From the NCBI GenBank assembly GCA_019637115.1, contig JAHBWH010000005.1, positions 37,208 through 101,207 on the forward strand: 64,000 nt of DNA, read 5' to 3'. The notes under the pieces were generated by a model. That model saw only the letters and a list, made by a program, of their open reading frames with translations. It did not search any database and was not told where the DNA came from. The DNA is from Myxococcales bacterium. Lineage in GTDB: Bacteria; Myxococcota_A; Polyangia; Polyangiales; Houyiibacteriaceae. Shown here in pieces: positions 45,088-52,917 of this stretch (the stretch's first letter is position 1; the number at the start of each line of letters is the position of its first letter). Position numbers and translations under genes: made by a program.

Positions 45088-47391
45088 ATGCCGTCTCGAC
45101 CCACGCCATCTGCACCCGTGACCAGAGCGCGCCGCCGGGAGGACGTCGCGCTGCGAGGGGGGGTGGCGCTGGCCGCCGGCCTCCTCGTCCTGGTCGCGGG
45201 CCTCTCGGCCCGCGAAGCGCTCTCGACCCCCTTCCCTTCCCTCTTGGTGGATCCGCACGGCGATTACTCTGTCGTCTTTCGCCCTCATTGGGGGACCGAG
45301 GCGCTGGGTCTGGAGCTCCATGAGCCCATCCATCCCGTCGACGCGACGGGCTTGCGCGCGTCGGACCGAGCCGCCCGGCTGGCCGAGGCTGTCGCGCGGA
45401 CCCGCGCGAGCCACCTCGCGCTGCTCGTCGGAGAGGGCGACGCCGCTCGCGTGATCGAGGCGCCGCTGCGCGCGCTCGACTTGGCGGACGTGTGGTGGTT
45501 CTTCGGGCTCTACACCCTGGCTGGAGGTCTGCTCCTCTGGTCCGGGGTCGCCGTCTACGCGATGGCGAGGCGTCGCGCCGCGGCGCGCGCTTACTTCGCC
45601 CTCAGCGTCGTAGGTTTCGTCTTCCTCGTCACGTTCCTCGACTACCACACGACGCGATGGCTCGCGCCGCTCTTCGCCGCGTGCACGCTCGGCAACGCGC
45701 TCTCGATCGCTGCCCTGGCGTGGTGCTTCCCGAGCCCCTGGCGGACCTCCAAGACCCTGGCGTGGGTCTTGCTCGCGATCGGCCTCGTGCTCTGCTCCCT
45801 GCTCGCGATCGACGCCTTCGTGCACTGGGACCTCCGTCCGCTGCGCCTGCTCACGAGCGCTGCCGTGCCCTTGGCTCTGCTCGGTCTCGCAGCGGCGGTT
45901 TTGTGGCGGCTCCGGTCCGCCCAGGGCGTCGAGCGCAGTGAGCTCGTGGCGGCGGGGGTGGGGCTCGTCGTCACGCCCGTGGTCGTCGGCCTCGGCTTTG
46001 GCGTGATGTGGGTGGCGAACGCCTCGTCGTTCCACCTCCTCCTGCCGATCGTCGCGCTCGCGATCCCGGCGAGCATCGGGTACGCGATCATCCGGAGCAA
46101 CGTGCTCGGGCTCGAGGCGGTCTTGTCCCGCCGAGCGCTGGTCGTGCCCCTGGGCATGGTCGCGATCGCGACGGGGGGCAGCGCCTTCTTCGTCCTCCAC
46201 GGAGCCGACGGCAGCCCGTTCGCGGCGGCGGTCGCCGCCGCTGCGGGCACCGCGCTCTTCGGCGTGCTCGGCTGGGCCACCCTCACACGCCGACTCTTCC
46301 CAGCGAGGGCGCGGTTTCAGCCCACCATCGAAGAGCTCGCGGATCACTTCGCCCACGAGACGGACCCGACCGCGATCCGGACCCGGATTCGAGAGCAGGT
46401 CCTCCGCTTTCTGCCCACGCGGAACATCGACGTGGTGGACGCCGGAGCCCTCGAGAGCGCGCCGGGACTGACCGAGCGAACCCTCGATCAGCTGCAGAAC
46501 GGAGAGGTCGTGTGGACCGACGAGGGGCCATGGGAACGACACCTCCTCGTCCCGATGCGCGCGGGCGGCGTGCTCCGCGGGCTCATCACGCTCGCCCCCC
46601 GCCACGATCGAGCCCTCTTCACGACCGACGACATCCGCCTCGTCCAGACGATCGCCGGCCTCGGCGCGCTCGCGATCTACAACGCCGAGGTCGTCCGACG
46701 CCTCGACGCGGAGCGCGCGATGGAGCGGGACGCCACGCGCGACGACAAGCGCCTCGTCGTCGACGCGCTGGTCGCGGAGGTCGCGCACGAGCTCGCATAC
46801 CCACTCAGCTTCCTGAGGCACTTCCTCAAGCAGGCGGGGCAGGGGAACGTGAGCGACGCGATGCGCGACGTGGGTCGAGACGAGATCGCCCGGCTCGAGC
46901 GAATGCTCGCCTCGCTGCGCCGACTCCAGGTGCCCTCGACCGAGATGCGAGCGCTCGAGGTCCGGTCGACCCTCGAGCGCGCGCTGCTGCTCCTGCGCCC
47001 GCAGCTCGAAGCGAAGGCGCTGCGATGTGAGCTCGAGGTCCCGTCGGGGTGGAGCATCATGGCGGATCCGGACCCGACCCTGCAGCTCATGCTCAACCTC
47101 CTCCGCAACGCGATTCAGGCATCGGACCACGGAGGCCAGCTCGGCGTCCGGCGCGTGTGCACCGAGCGAGCGACCACCCTCGAGTTCTGGGACGAGGGCG
47201 CCGGCGTTCAGGACGAAGACCTCGCGCGTATCTTCAACCCCTGGTTCACGACTCGACGAGGCGGGACCGGGCTCGGCTTGGCGGTCGTTCAGCGCGTCGC
47301 TCGGAGCTTCCGCTGGCGAGTCCAGATCGGGCGCCGAGACGGCCAGACCATCTTCTCGGTCGAGATCCCGCGGCACGAGGTGACGCCATGA
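45088..47391 (+). CDS. multi-pass membrane sensor histidine kinase
   Basis: 767-aa kinase. About ten TM helices: TM1 at 14-35, an extracytoplasmic loop of about 100 residues, then TM2-TM10 from about 134 to 395. A GAF-like region follows (about 415-535: LLVPMRAGGVLRGLITLAP), then HisKA with phospho-acceptor His567 (EVAHELAYPLSF) and HATPase (NLLRNAIQASDHGG; DEGAGVQDED; GGTGLGLAVV). The ATG at 45088 is preferred; GTG 45118 is possible. The stop overlaps the start of the next gene, a typical kinase-regulator pair. Confidence 0.93.
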   Translation: MPSRPTPSAPVTRARRREDVALRGGVALAAGLLVLVAGLSAREALSTPFPSLLVDPHGDYSVVFRPHWGTEALGLELHEPIHPVDATGLRASDRAARLAEAVARTRASHLALLVGEGDAARVIEAPLRALDLADVWWFFGLYTLAGGLLLWSGVAVYAMARRRAAARAYFALSVVGFVFLVTFLDYHTTRWLAPLFAACTLGNALSIAALAWCFPSPWRTSKTLAWVLLAIGLVLCSLLAIDAFVHWDLRPLRLLTSAAVPLALLGLAAAVLWRLRSAQGVERSELVAAGVGLVVTPVVVGLGFGVMWVANASSFHLLLPIVALAIPASIGYAIIRSNVLGLEAVLSRRALVVPLGMVAIATGGSAFFVLHGADGSPFAAAVAAAAGTALFGVLGWATLTRRLFPARARFQPTIEELADHFAHETDPTAIRTRIREQVLRFLPTRNIDVVDAGALESAPGLTERTLDQLQNGEVVWTDEGPWERHLLVPMRAGGVLRGLITLAPRHDRALFTTDDIRLVQTIAGLGALAIYNAEVVRRLDAERAMERDATRDDKRLVVDALVAEVAHELAYPLSFLRHFLKQAGQGNVSDAMRDVGRDEIARLERMLASLRRLQVPSTEMRALEVRSTLERALLLLRPQLEAKALRCELEVPSGWSIMADPDPTLQLMLNLLRNAIQASDHGGQLGVRRVCTERATTLEFWDEGAGVQDEDLARIFNPWFTTRRGGTGLGLAVVQRVARSFRWRVQIGRRDGQTIFSVEIPRHEVTP

Positions 47392-48764
47392 ACGTCTTGG
47401 TCGTCGACGATCAGCGGACCGCCCGCGTCATCCTCGGCGAGATCCTCTCCGCCGAGACCGGGCTCACGGTGCTCGAGGCCTCCTCCGCCACCGAGGCCCG
47501 CGCGATCGCGCGCGAGCACGCGATCGAGCTCGCGTTCTTGGACGTGCGCCTCTCCTTCGACATGCGCGATCGTGATGGACTCACGCTCCTCCGTGATCTG
47601 CGCGAGGCGAACGTGAGGAGCGTCGTGATGGTCTCTGCGCTCCGCGACTCGACGGAGATCCGCGAAGCGTTCCGCTCGGGCGCCGAGGACTACATCCTCA
47701 AGGATGAGCTCGAGGCCGAGCTGATCCTCCCAATCGTGCAGCGCGTCCGCGCCCGCCAACGGCTCGAGGCGGAGGTGCAGAGGCTCCGCGCTCAGGTCTT
47801 CACCGCGCGCGACGTCCCCGGCATCGTGGGCACGTCGCCCGCCATCCAGCGCCTCCGCGAGGTCGTGCGGCGGGTCGCGAGCTCCGACCGCGCGGTGCTG
47901 GTGACGGGAGAGTCGGGGAGCGGCAAGGAGCAGACGGTGCGTGCGTTGCACGCGCTCGGAGAGGCCCCCGACCAGCCGCTCTTCGACGTGAACTGCGGGG
48001 CGCTCCCAGAGTCCTTGGTCGAGTCCTACCTCTTCGGGCACGAGCGGGGCGCGTTCACCGGGGCGGAGCGGCGGCACGAGGGCGCCCTCGCCGCGGTCGG
48101 ACGAGGGACGCTCTTCTTGGACGAGGTCGCCGAGCTCCCGCTGGCGCTACAGGCGAAGCTGCTACGCGTCCTCGAGACCCGGCGCTACCGCTCGGTCGGC
48201 GGCACGACGGAGCGCAATTTCGACGGTCGGGTGATCGCGGCGACCCACGCCGACCTCGCCGCGCGCGTCGACGCTGGACGGTTCCGTGAGGATCTCTACC
48301 ACCGCCTCGCCGTGCTGGTCGTCCGGGTGCCGAACCTCGGCGAGCGTCGCGACGACATCCCTGCGCTGGTGACGCACTTCGCTCGTCAGCAGCCTCGCCC
48401 CTTGCACTTCGACGAGGGAGCGATCGCCCGGCTGATGGAGCTCCCCTGGCCCGGAAACGTGCGCGAGCTGCGCAACGTCATCGACCGCATCGCGGTCTTC
48501 TGTGATGACGACGTCGTGACGGCTGGCTCGATCGACGCGATCCTGCCGACGACGCGCGTCTCGTCGCGGCCGATGCGCGAGATCGTCGACGCCGTGCTCG
48601 ACATGGAGTCGGAGGGTGACCGCCTCGCCGCCGTCGAGCGCGCCCTCGTCGACGAAGCGATCCGTCGCGCGGGAGGGAACAAGAGCGAGGCCGCGCGACT
48701 GCTCGGGGTGCATCGGAAGCGGATCGAGCGCCGCGTCCAGGGGAGATCCAGCAGCTCGGGTTGA
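47388..48764 (+). CDS. NtrC-family sigma54-dependent response regulator
   Basis: 458-aa activator partner of the preceding kinase (ATGA overlap). Receiver domain with D7/D8 and phospho-acceptor D52, AAA+ domain with Walker A G174-ESGSGKE, sigma54-contact loop GAFTGA (221-226), Walker B GTLFLDEVAEL, and a Fis-type helix-turn-helix (NKSEAARLLGVHRKRIERR). The last 17 codons lie in a 206-base repeat duplicated at 50.8 kb. Intact GAFTGA predicts real sigma54 activation; a target promoter was not found in the window. Confidence 0.94.
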   Translation: MNVLVVDDQRTARVILGEILSAETGLTVLEASSATEARAIAREHAIELAFLDVRLSFDMRDRDGLTLLRDLREANVRSVVMVSALRDSTEIREAFRSGAEDYILKDELEAELILPIVQRVRARQRLEAEVQRLRAQVFTARDVPGIVGTSPAIQRLREVVRRVASSDRAVLVTGESGSGKEQTVRALHALGEAPDQPLFDVNCGALPESLVESYLFGHERGAFTGAERRHEGALAAVGRGTLFLDEVAELPLALQAKLLRVLETRRYRSVGGTTERNFDGRVIAATHADLAARVDAGRFREDLYHRLAVLVVRVPNLGERRDDIPALVTHFARQQPRPLHFDEGAIARLMELPWPGNVRELRNVIDRIAVFCDDDVVTAGSIDAILPTTRVSSRPMREIVDAVLDMESEGDRLAAVERALVDEAIRRAGGNKSEAARLLGVHRKRIERRVQGRSSSSG

Positions 48765-48917
48765 GCGCAAACGCTCAACGGACGCGACGCTTCGCGTCGA
48801 GCTCGAACGCCTCGATCAGCGTCAGCGCGGCGACGGCGTCGAGGACGGACGCACCAGGTCCGTCGGCGGGTTGGCACGCGGCCGCGAGTTCCGGGACGCG
48901 GAGCTCGAGCTCCTCCG
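48712..48917. repeat. 206-bp direct repeat, left copy
   Basis: This stretch covers the end of the NtrC-type gene, the short junction and 143 bases matching the 3' end of the isoprenoid-synthase-like gene. It recurs at 50845-51050, offset 2133, with two mismatches in 206 (C/G in GCCGCGTCC versus GCCGGGTCC; T/C in GAGTTCC versus GAGCTCC). The match stops sharply at both ends. Confidence 0.95.
48775..48917 (-). pseudogene. 3' fragment of the isoprenoid-synthase-like gene
   Basis: 143 bases matching positions 50908-51050, the last 47 codons and stop of the class-I isoprenoid-type gene at 50.9-51.8 kb, differing by one base. It has no 5' part and lies directly after the NtrC-type gene. It shows that the intact gene once faced the regulator gene directly. 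Confidence 0.85.
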
Positions 48918-49001
48918 GAAGAGTGAGCTGAGCCATGAGGATCCGTCGCCGCGGAAACGCGGGACGGTGAGGCTACCCGCGTGGGCGAAGCGGGAACGCG
49001 G

Positions 49002-50546
49002 TCAGACCACGAGTGCGCGGCCTGGAAGCTCGGCGGCGAGCAACCGGAGCGACTCGGCGATCGTCGTGTCGGAAGCGACGCAGGCGAGGATCGGCGGCGA
49101 GTCGTGCCGACCGCGGAGCACGTCGGTGGTATCGATCACGAGGTCGACGAGCCATTCCGAACCGACGCTGAAGCGCAACACCCCAACGTAGCGCGAGAGC
49201 AGCGCTTCGCGTCGAAGACGCCCGAGGCGCGCACGGTCGTGGAGCACCCGGCCGACGTCGCGGAGGTAGCGGCCGCCGAGGGCGAAGAAGGAGTCGAGGG
49301 TGAGTTCGTCACGTCGGCCCCCGGCGAGTTGGGAGATCAGCGGCAGGTGCTCCGTCGCGCACTCGAGCAGCGCTGTCGCCGTGGTCCGGATCTTAGGATA
49401 GAGCGGAACCAGCGCGGACTCCACGATCGCCGAGCCTGAGTACGGCTCGAACTCCGTTCCGTTGCTGTCGGCCTTGAAGGCGATGCGGAGTAGAGGCGGA
49501 TAGCCGTTCTCGTCGGCTTTGATTCGCTCCTCTTCCGAAGGAGGTACGAACACGAAGCGTGCGTAGGGGCCGAGCCGGTCGTCGTGCACGTAGAGTCGTG
49601 AGAGGCCGGCGGACTTGGCTTCGTAGTGGTGGGCACGTAGAGACAAGTCGCGGGCGGGCTGGTCCTCGTCGTGGAGGCGAAATCCCGTGACGGCGACGGC
49701 ATGGAGCTCGCCCTCGTCCACGCGGATTCGCAACACGACGGGAATGCCGCTCTGGACGTAGGTCTTGAGGGCCAACAAGAACTCGTCGTTGTCGTGCTGC
49801 GACGCTCGGAAAGCGTGGACTTGGTAGCCGAGGCCACGGATGGCACCTCGCATTTCGTCGAAGGTCAGACCTTCCGGCGATGCGACGAGTGAGCCTCGCG
49901 CGCCAGGCACGGCCTGAGCGACTTCGAGTGGCGTCGCCGCACGTCCGCCGTCGGCACGCATGACGCGCGCGAGCGCGGACCAGAGCGCGGTGGTTGCACA
50001 GGCCCCGAGCGCTTGGTCCTGCTGCTGAAACGGAAGTGCCTCGACCGACAATGTGAGGCCGTGAAGGTGCACCTCATGGTTCATATGGGCCGGGGCGTAC
50101 TTGCGGCTCGAGACACCTCGGTAGGTGACGAGCGCGGTGCGACCGATGGGACACGCGGGCAGGGGTCGCACCACCACGTAGCCGAGGTAGGACGCGCGGA
50201 GTTCTGCCTCGACCTCCTGGATGCCGGACTCGTCCGCTCGCTCGATCAGCGCGGTCCACGCGCTCTCGTCGTACGCCTCGGAGAACAAGTGGATGCGGGT
50301 CGTGGAGTTTGGCACGGCCTGCAGCATCGTCGCGTAGTGGCCGACGAACTCCTGGAGGTAGTGCCGGTCCACGTACGGATGCTCGACGACCATGGTCCGC
50401 GCTCGGATCTCGTCGTGATGTAGGTACGACTGAAGGTAGCGCACTTGCGGCGGCGGCTCGGACCAGCTCCCTCCGGACGCACGCCTCACCTGGTCGGCGA
50501 ACGCCGGCTTCGTGAAAGGGACGACGTTGAGCGAGAGCGACGGCAC
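49002..50546 (-). CDS. C39/papain-like cysteine peptidase domain protein of unknown role
   Basis: 514-aa protein. A peptidase-like core lies at about 170-300: Q176-D-Q178 then GAC183ATTALWSAL (nucleophile Cys) and ELH282AVAVTGF (His), the order and spacing of C39/papain-like enzymes. The N-terminal 165 residues and the C-terminal 200 have no family I can name. No signal peptide, so it is predicted cytoplasmic. It starts two bases after the stop of a 58-aa gene. GC is visibly lower than around it (37, 42 and 38 of 60 bases in three blocks counted). Lies wholly inside the repeat-flanked cassette. Confidence 0.75.
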   Translation of the reverse strand: MPSLSLNVVPFTKPAFADQVRRASGGSWSEPPPQVRYLQSYLHHDEIRARTMVVEHPYVDRHYLQEFVGHYATMLQAVPNSTTRIHLFSEAYDESAWTALIERADESGIQEVEAELRASYLGYVVVRPLPACPIGRTALVTYRGVSSRKYAPAHMNHEVHLHGLTLSVEALPFQQQDQALGACATTALWSALARVMRADGGRAATPLEVAQAVPGARGSLVASPEGLTFDEMRGAIRGLGYQVHAFRASQHDNDEFLLALKTYVQSGIPVVLRIRVDEGELHAVAVTGFRLHDEDQPARDLSLRAHHYEAKSAGLSRLYVHDDRLGPYARFVFVPPSEEERIKADENGYPPLLRIAFKADSNGTEFEPYSGSAIVESALVPLYPKIRTTATALLECATEHLPLISQLAGGRRDELTLDSFFALGGRYLRDVGRVLHDRARLGRLRREALLSRYVGVLRFSVGSEWLVDLVIDTTDVLRGRHDSPPILACVASDTTIAESLRLLAAELPGRALVV

Positions 50547-50548
50547 CG

Positions 50549-50725
50549 TCAGCGCGCGCGCGCTTGGGCTTCTCGCGGGTCGAGGCGTTCCATGCGGTCG
50601 AAGCGGGCTTCGACGTCGCGTCGGATACGACGACCTTCGGCGAGGAGCTCACGAACCTCTTCGCGCGTGAGCACGCGCGGCGGGGGGGTGACGGCGGGCT
50701 CGAGCTTCTTCTTCTCGTCGGTCAT
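50549..50725 (-). CDS. small charged protein (58 aa), partner of the C39-like protein
   Basis: 58-aa protein: MTDEKKKLEPAVTPPPR, then a helix rich in Glu/Arg (LTREEVRELLAEGRRIRRDV; EARFDRMERLD). GAAGAGG precedes the ATG at 50725 by six bases. The stop is two bases before the C39-like start, so translation is probably coupled. It lies in the cassette. It could be an antitoxin, an adaptor or a pro-peptide; nothing in the sequence decides. Confidence 0.6.
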   Translation of the reverse strand: MTDEKKKLEPAVTPPPRVLTREEVRELLAEGRRIRRDVEARFDRMERLDPREAQARAR

Positions 50726-50844
50726 CGGCGCCTCTTCGCGTTGGAAAGCCTACCCTGAATCCGTCGGCTCCGGATGTGCGAAGTGAACGCTCACGATGCG
50801 GCAGCAACGCGATCCGTCAAGATCTCGTTTCGCAAGACCTCGAT

Positions 50845-51050
50845 ATCGGAAGCGGATCGAGCGCCGGGTCCAGGGGAGATCCAGCAGCTCGGGTTGAGCG
50901 CAAACGCTCAACGGACGCGACGCTTCGCGTCGAGCTCGAACGCCTCGATCAGCGTCAGCGCGGCGACGGCGTCGAGGACGGACGCACCAGGTCCGTCGGC
51001 GGGTTGGCACGCGGCCGCGAGCTCCGGGACGCGGAGCTCGAGCTCCTCCG
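50845..51050. repeat. 206-bp direct repeat, right copy
   Basis: Matches 48712-48917 (204 of 206 identical). Its first 53 bases (50845-50897) correspond to the last 17 codons and stop of the NtrC-type gene and are non-functional here; the rest is the 3' part of the intact isoprenoid-synthase-like gene. The left boundary is sharp (CTCGAT before it instead of GGGGTGC). Confidence 0.95.
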
Positions 51051-51816
51051 CGACGCCTCCGAACCCCGCGTGACGAAACTCGTCCGCGGCCCGCGCGACA
51101 AGGTGTTGGGACGCCAACCACATCGCGCGGACCGAGACCCCGAGGAGCGTGGGGAAGGATCCCCCCCGCACCGCGGAGTCCTCCTCGACGTCCATCGCGT
51201 CATCCAGACATTGAAGGGAGCCGAAGAAAAGCACGTGCGCTCGGCCGAACGCATCGGCCGACCTCGCCGCGTGCGCTCGCAGCAGCTCTCGCGTCGCGAG
51301 GGCGAGCCAGACGGTCTTGTCGCGGACCGCCGCGGCGTAGGCAGGCGCCGGCAGCTTGCCGCTCGCGAACCCGGCGCGCTCGCGACGGATCGCGCGACGA
51401 AGCGCGCGCTCGGCGCGTGCGACCGCTCGTTCTGCGCGCTCGCCAGCGAAGACGGCGACCGCGTCGACCCAGGCCGCCCGTAGCAGCCGACGCAGCGCGC
51501 GGAGCGCGCGATCGGGCACGACCTGACCGTCCGCCACCCGGTCGACGAGGACACAATAGAAGCCGGCGAGCCGATGCGCCTCCAGGTACGCCGACTCGTC
51601 GACGCCGACCAGCGCGCTCCGTACGGCGTCCCGCGCCCCTCGCATCAACGCGGAGGGCATCGAGTGGACCGCTGGGATCTGTGTGAAGTCGCTCCACCGT
51701 CCGTCTGGGCGATGCACCAAGCCCAGCTTGAAGGGGAGCGCGGAAGCCTCCGCTCGCAGCGCGTCGGGCACGGAGGCCACGAAGCGCTGGAACGAACGAT
51801 CGAGCTCGAGGGTCAT
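50908..51816 (-). CDS. class-I isoprenoid-synthase-like protein
   Basis: 302-aa, largely helical protein. Two Asp-rich motifs suggest the class-I isoprenoid fold: LVDRVADGQVVPD in the first half and LDDAMDVEEDSAVRGGS in the second, the latter of DDxxDxxED type as in squalene/phytoene synthase-like enzymes. The HRPDGRWSD start and the hydrophobic helices between support this. The ATG at 51816 is preferred because the fold begins there; a GTG at 51873 would overlap the next gene. Its partner may be the terpene-cyclase-like protein at 44.1 kb. Product unknown. Confidence 0.78.
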   Translation of the reverse strand: MTLELDRSFQRFVASVPDALRAEASALPFKLGLVHRPDGRWSDFTQIPAVHSMPSALMRGARDAVRSALVGVDESAYLEAHRLAGFYCVLVDRVADGQVVPDRALRALRRLLRAAWVDAVAVFAGERAERAVARAERALRRAIRRERAGFASGKLPAPAYAAAVRDKTVWLALATRELLRAHAARSADAFGRAHVLFFGSLQCLDDAMDVEEDSAVRGGSFPTLLGVSVRAMWLASQHLVARAADEFRHAGFGGVAEELELRVPELAAACQPADGPGASVLDAVAALTLIEAFELDAKRRVR

Positions 51817-51841
51817 CGGGGGCGCCGGCGCGATGCCGCGA

Positions 51842-52276
51842 TCACCACCCGAGGATCCCGGGCTGACCCGCACCGCCCATCGGCGGGAGGTAGGGCGCGA
51901 GAGGCGCGTTGATCGAGCTCAACATCAGATCGGCGAGCCGCTCGACTTGATCCTCGTCGAGGTGATGCTCGGGGCCGAGCTTCTCGAGCACCCGGTTCAC
52001 GCGCTTCGTGCGCTCGGAGCGGGTCCCGCCCTCGCGAATCGCGTCGTGCACGTGCCAGACGATGGGCCCGTCGCCGGGCCCTTCATCGCGATCCGGGTGC
52101 GTGTCCTTCCACTCGACGAGATCCTTCACGAGCGCCTCGTACAACGTCGCCAGCTCCCTGCGGCGTTCGCGATCTGGGAGCCCCGCAGCGCTGGCGCTCT
52201 TCGCGCTGGTCGACTGCGCGCTCGACACCTCCACACCCTCGAACTCCACGGAGACCGTGACCTTCGTCTTCCCCAT
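51842..52276 (-). CDS. small hypothetical protein
   Basis: 144-aa protein (MGKTKVTVSVEFEGVEVSS). GGGGAG lies six bases before the ATG at 52276, which decides this start over an upstream GTG. A helical segment (RRRELATLYEALVKDLVEW), a WHVHDAI segment and a C-terminal helix (HLDEDQVERLADLML) are visible; the end is Pro/Gly-rich. It is upstream of the isoprenoid gene on the same strand, 25 bases away. Not recognised. Confidence 0.65.
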   Translation of the reverse strand: MGKTKVTVSVEFEGVEVSSAQSTSAKSASAAGLPDRERRRELATLYEALVKDLVEWKDTHPDRDEGPGDGPIVWHVHDAIREGGTRSERTKRVNRVLEKLGPEHHLDEDQVERLADLMLSSINAPLAPYLPPMGGAGQPGILGW

Positions 52277-52436
52277 CAGCTTCTCCCCGCCCACGCGCGC
52301 CTAGGCTACACGGACTCGAGCCACGAGCTCAAGGATCGACCGCGGGCGATCACGAGCGCCGATGGCGACGAGGCCGCTGCGTGGCCGTGGACGTCGTCGC
52401 CGAGGATGTCGAGCGGTGTAGACGTCAGCTTCCTAT

Positions 52437-52480
52437 GAGGGGCTGTCGCCAGCCCCTCCCCCACGGGGCATGAAGCCCCG
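52437..52480. repeat. pair of GC-rich palindromes
   Basis: Two hairpins in succession: GAGGGGCTG-TCGC-CAGCCCCTC (52437-52458) and CGGGGC-ATGAA-GCCCCG (52464-52480). They lie in the 380-base divergent gap 52277-52656, which has no gene, and are followed by CTCGCTCCGCTCGCTGCGCG (52506-52525), a repeat-like run. Resembles REP-type extragenic palindromes. Confidence 0.55.
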
Positions 52481-52656
52481 CGGGGCCCCCTCCCACGAGC
52501 CTACGCTCGCTCCGCTCGCTGCGCGCCGTCCGGTAGGGCGGCTTGCGAAATCGGCCAAGCTTCTTTCCAGACCCTTCGGCCACGGCGCTGGCGAGACGTG
52601 CTCGAGAGACCCGAGTCGGCGGGACCGCCACGCGCCGCTGATCTATGCTCGCGCCC

Positions 52657-52917
52657 ATGGAGCCGCTGACCTTCGTCGACCCCGAGACCCACGAGCCCCT
52701 CCACCTCGCCGACGCCGACACGCTCGAGCGCGTGCGCGTCGCCGCGTCCTCCGGTCGCGCCCGTCGCGCCGACGGCGGCGCGTTGCCCGCGCGCTTCGAC
52801 GGCGCGTACCTCACCCGGAGCGGCCGCCGCGCTTACCTCGTGATCGAGGGCATCCCGCACTTCCTCGTCGACGAGCGGCTCGACCTCGAGCCTCCCGTCG
52901 TGCCGGAGACCGCATGA
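52657..52917 (+). CDS. Trm112/UPF0434-like small protein
   Basis: 86-aa protein (MEPLTFVDPETHEPLHLADADTL). The C-terminal GRRAYLVIEGIPHFLVDE matches the PVRDGIPvMLvDEA-type ending of UPF0434/Trm112 proteins. The zinc cysteines of that family are absent, as in part of the bacterial members. ATG at 52645 or 52657 are both possible. Overlaps the next gene by four bases. Confidence 0.72.
   Translation: MEPLTFVDPETHEPLHLADADTLERVRVAASSGRARRADGGALPARFDGAYLTRSGRRAYLVIEGIPHFLVDERLDLEPPVVPETA

Noticed and set aside
44869..47376. Open frame of 835 codons on the minus strand
   Set aside because: Antisense of the sensor kinase; composition is Glu/Arg/Asp-rich and lacks any domain.
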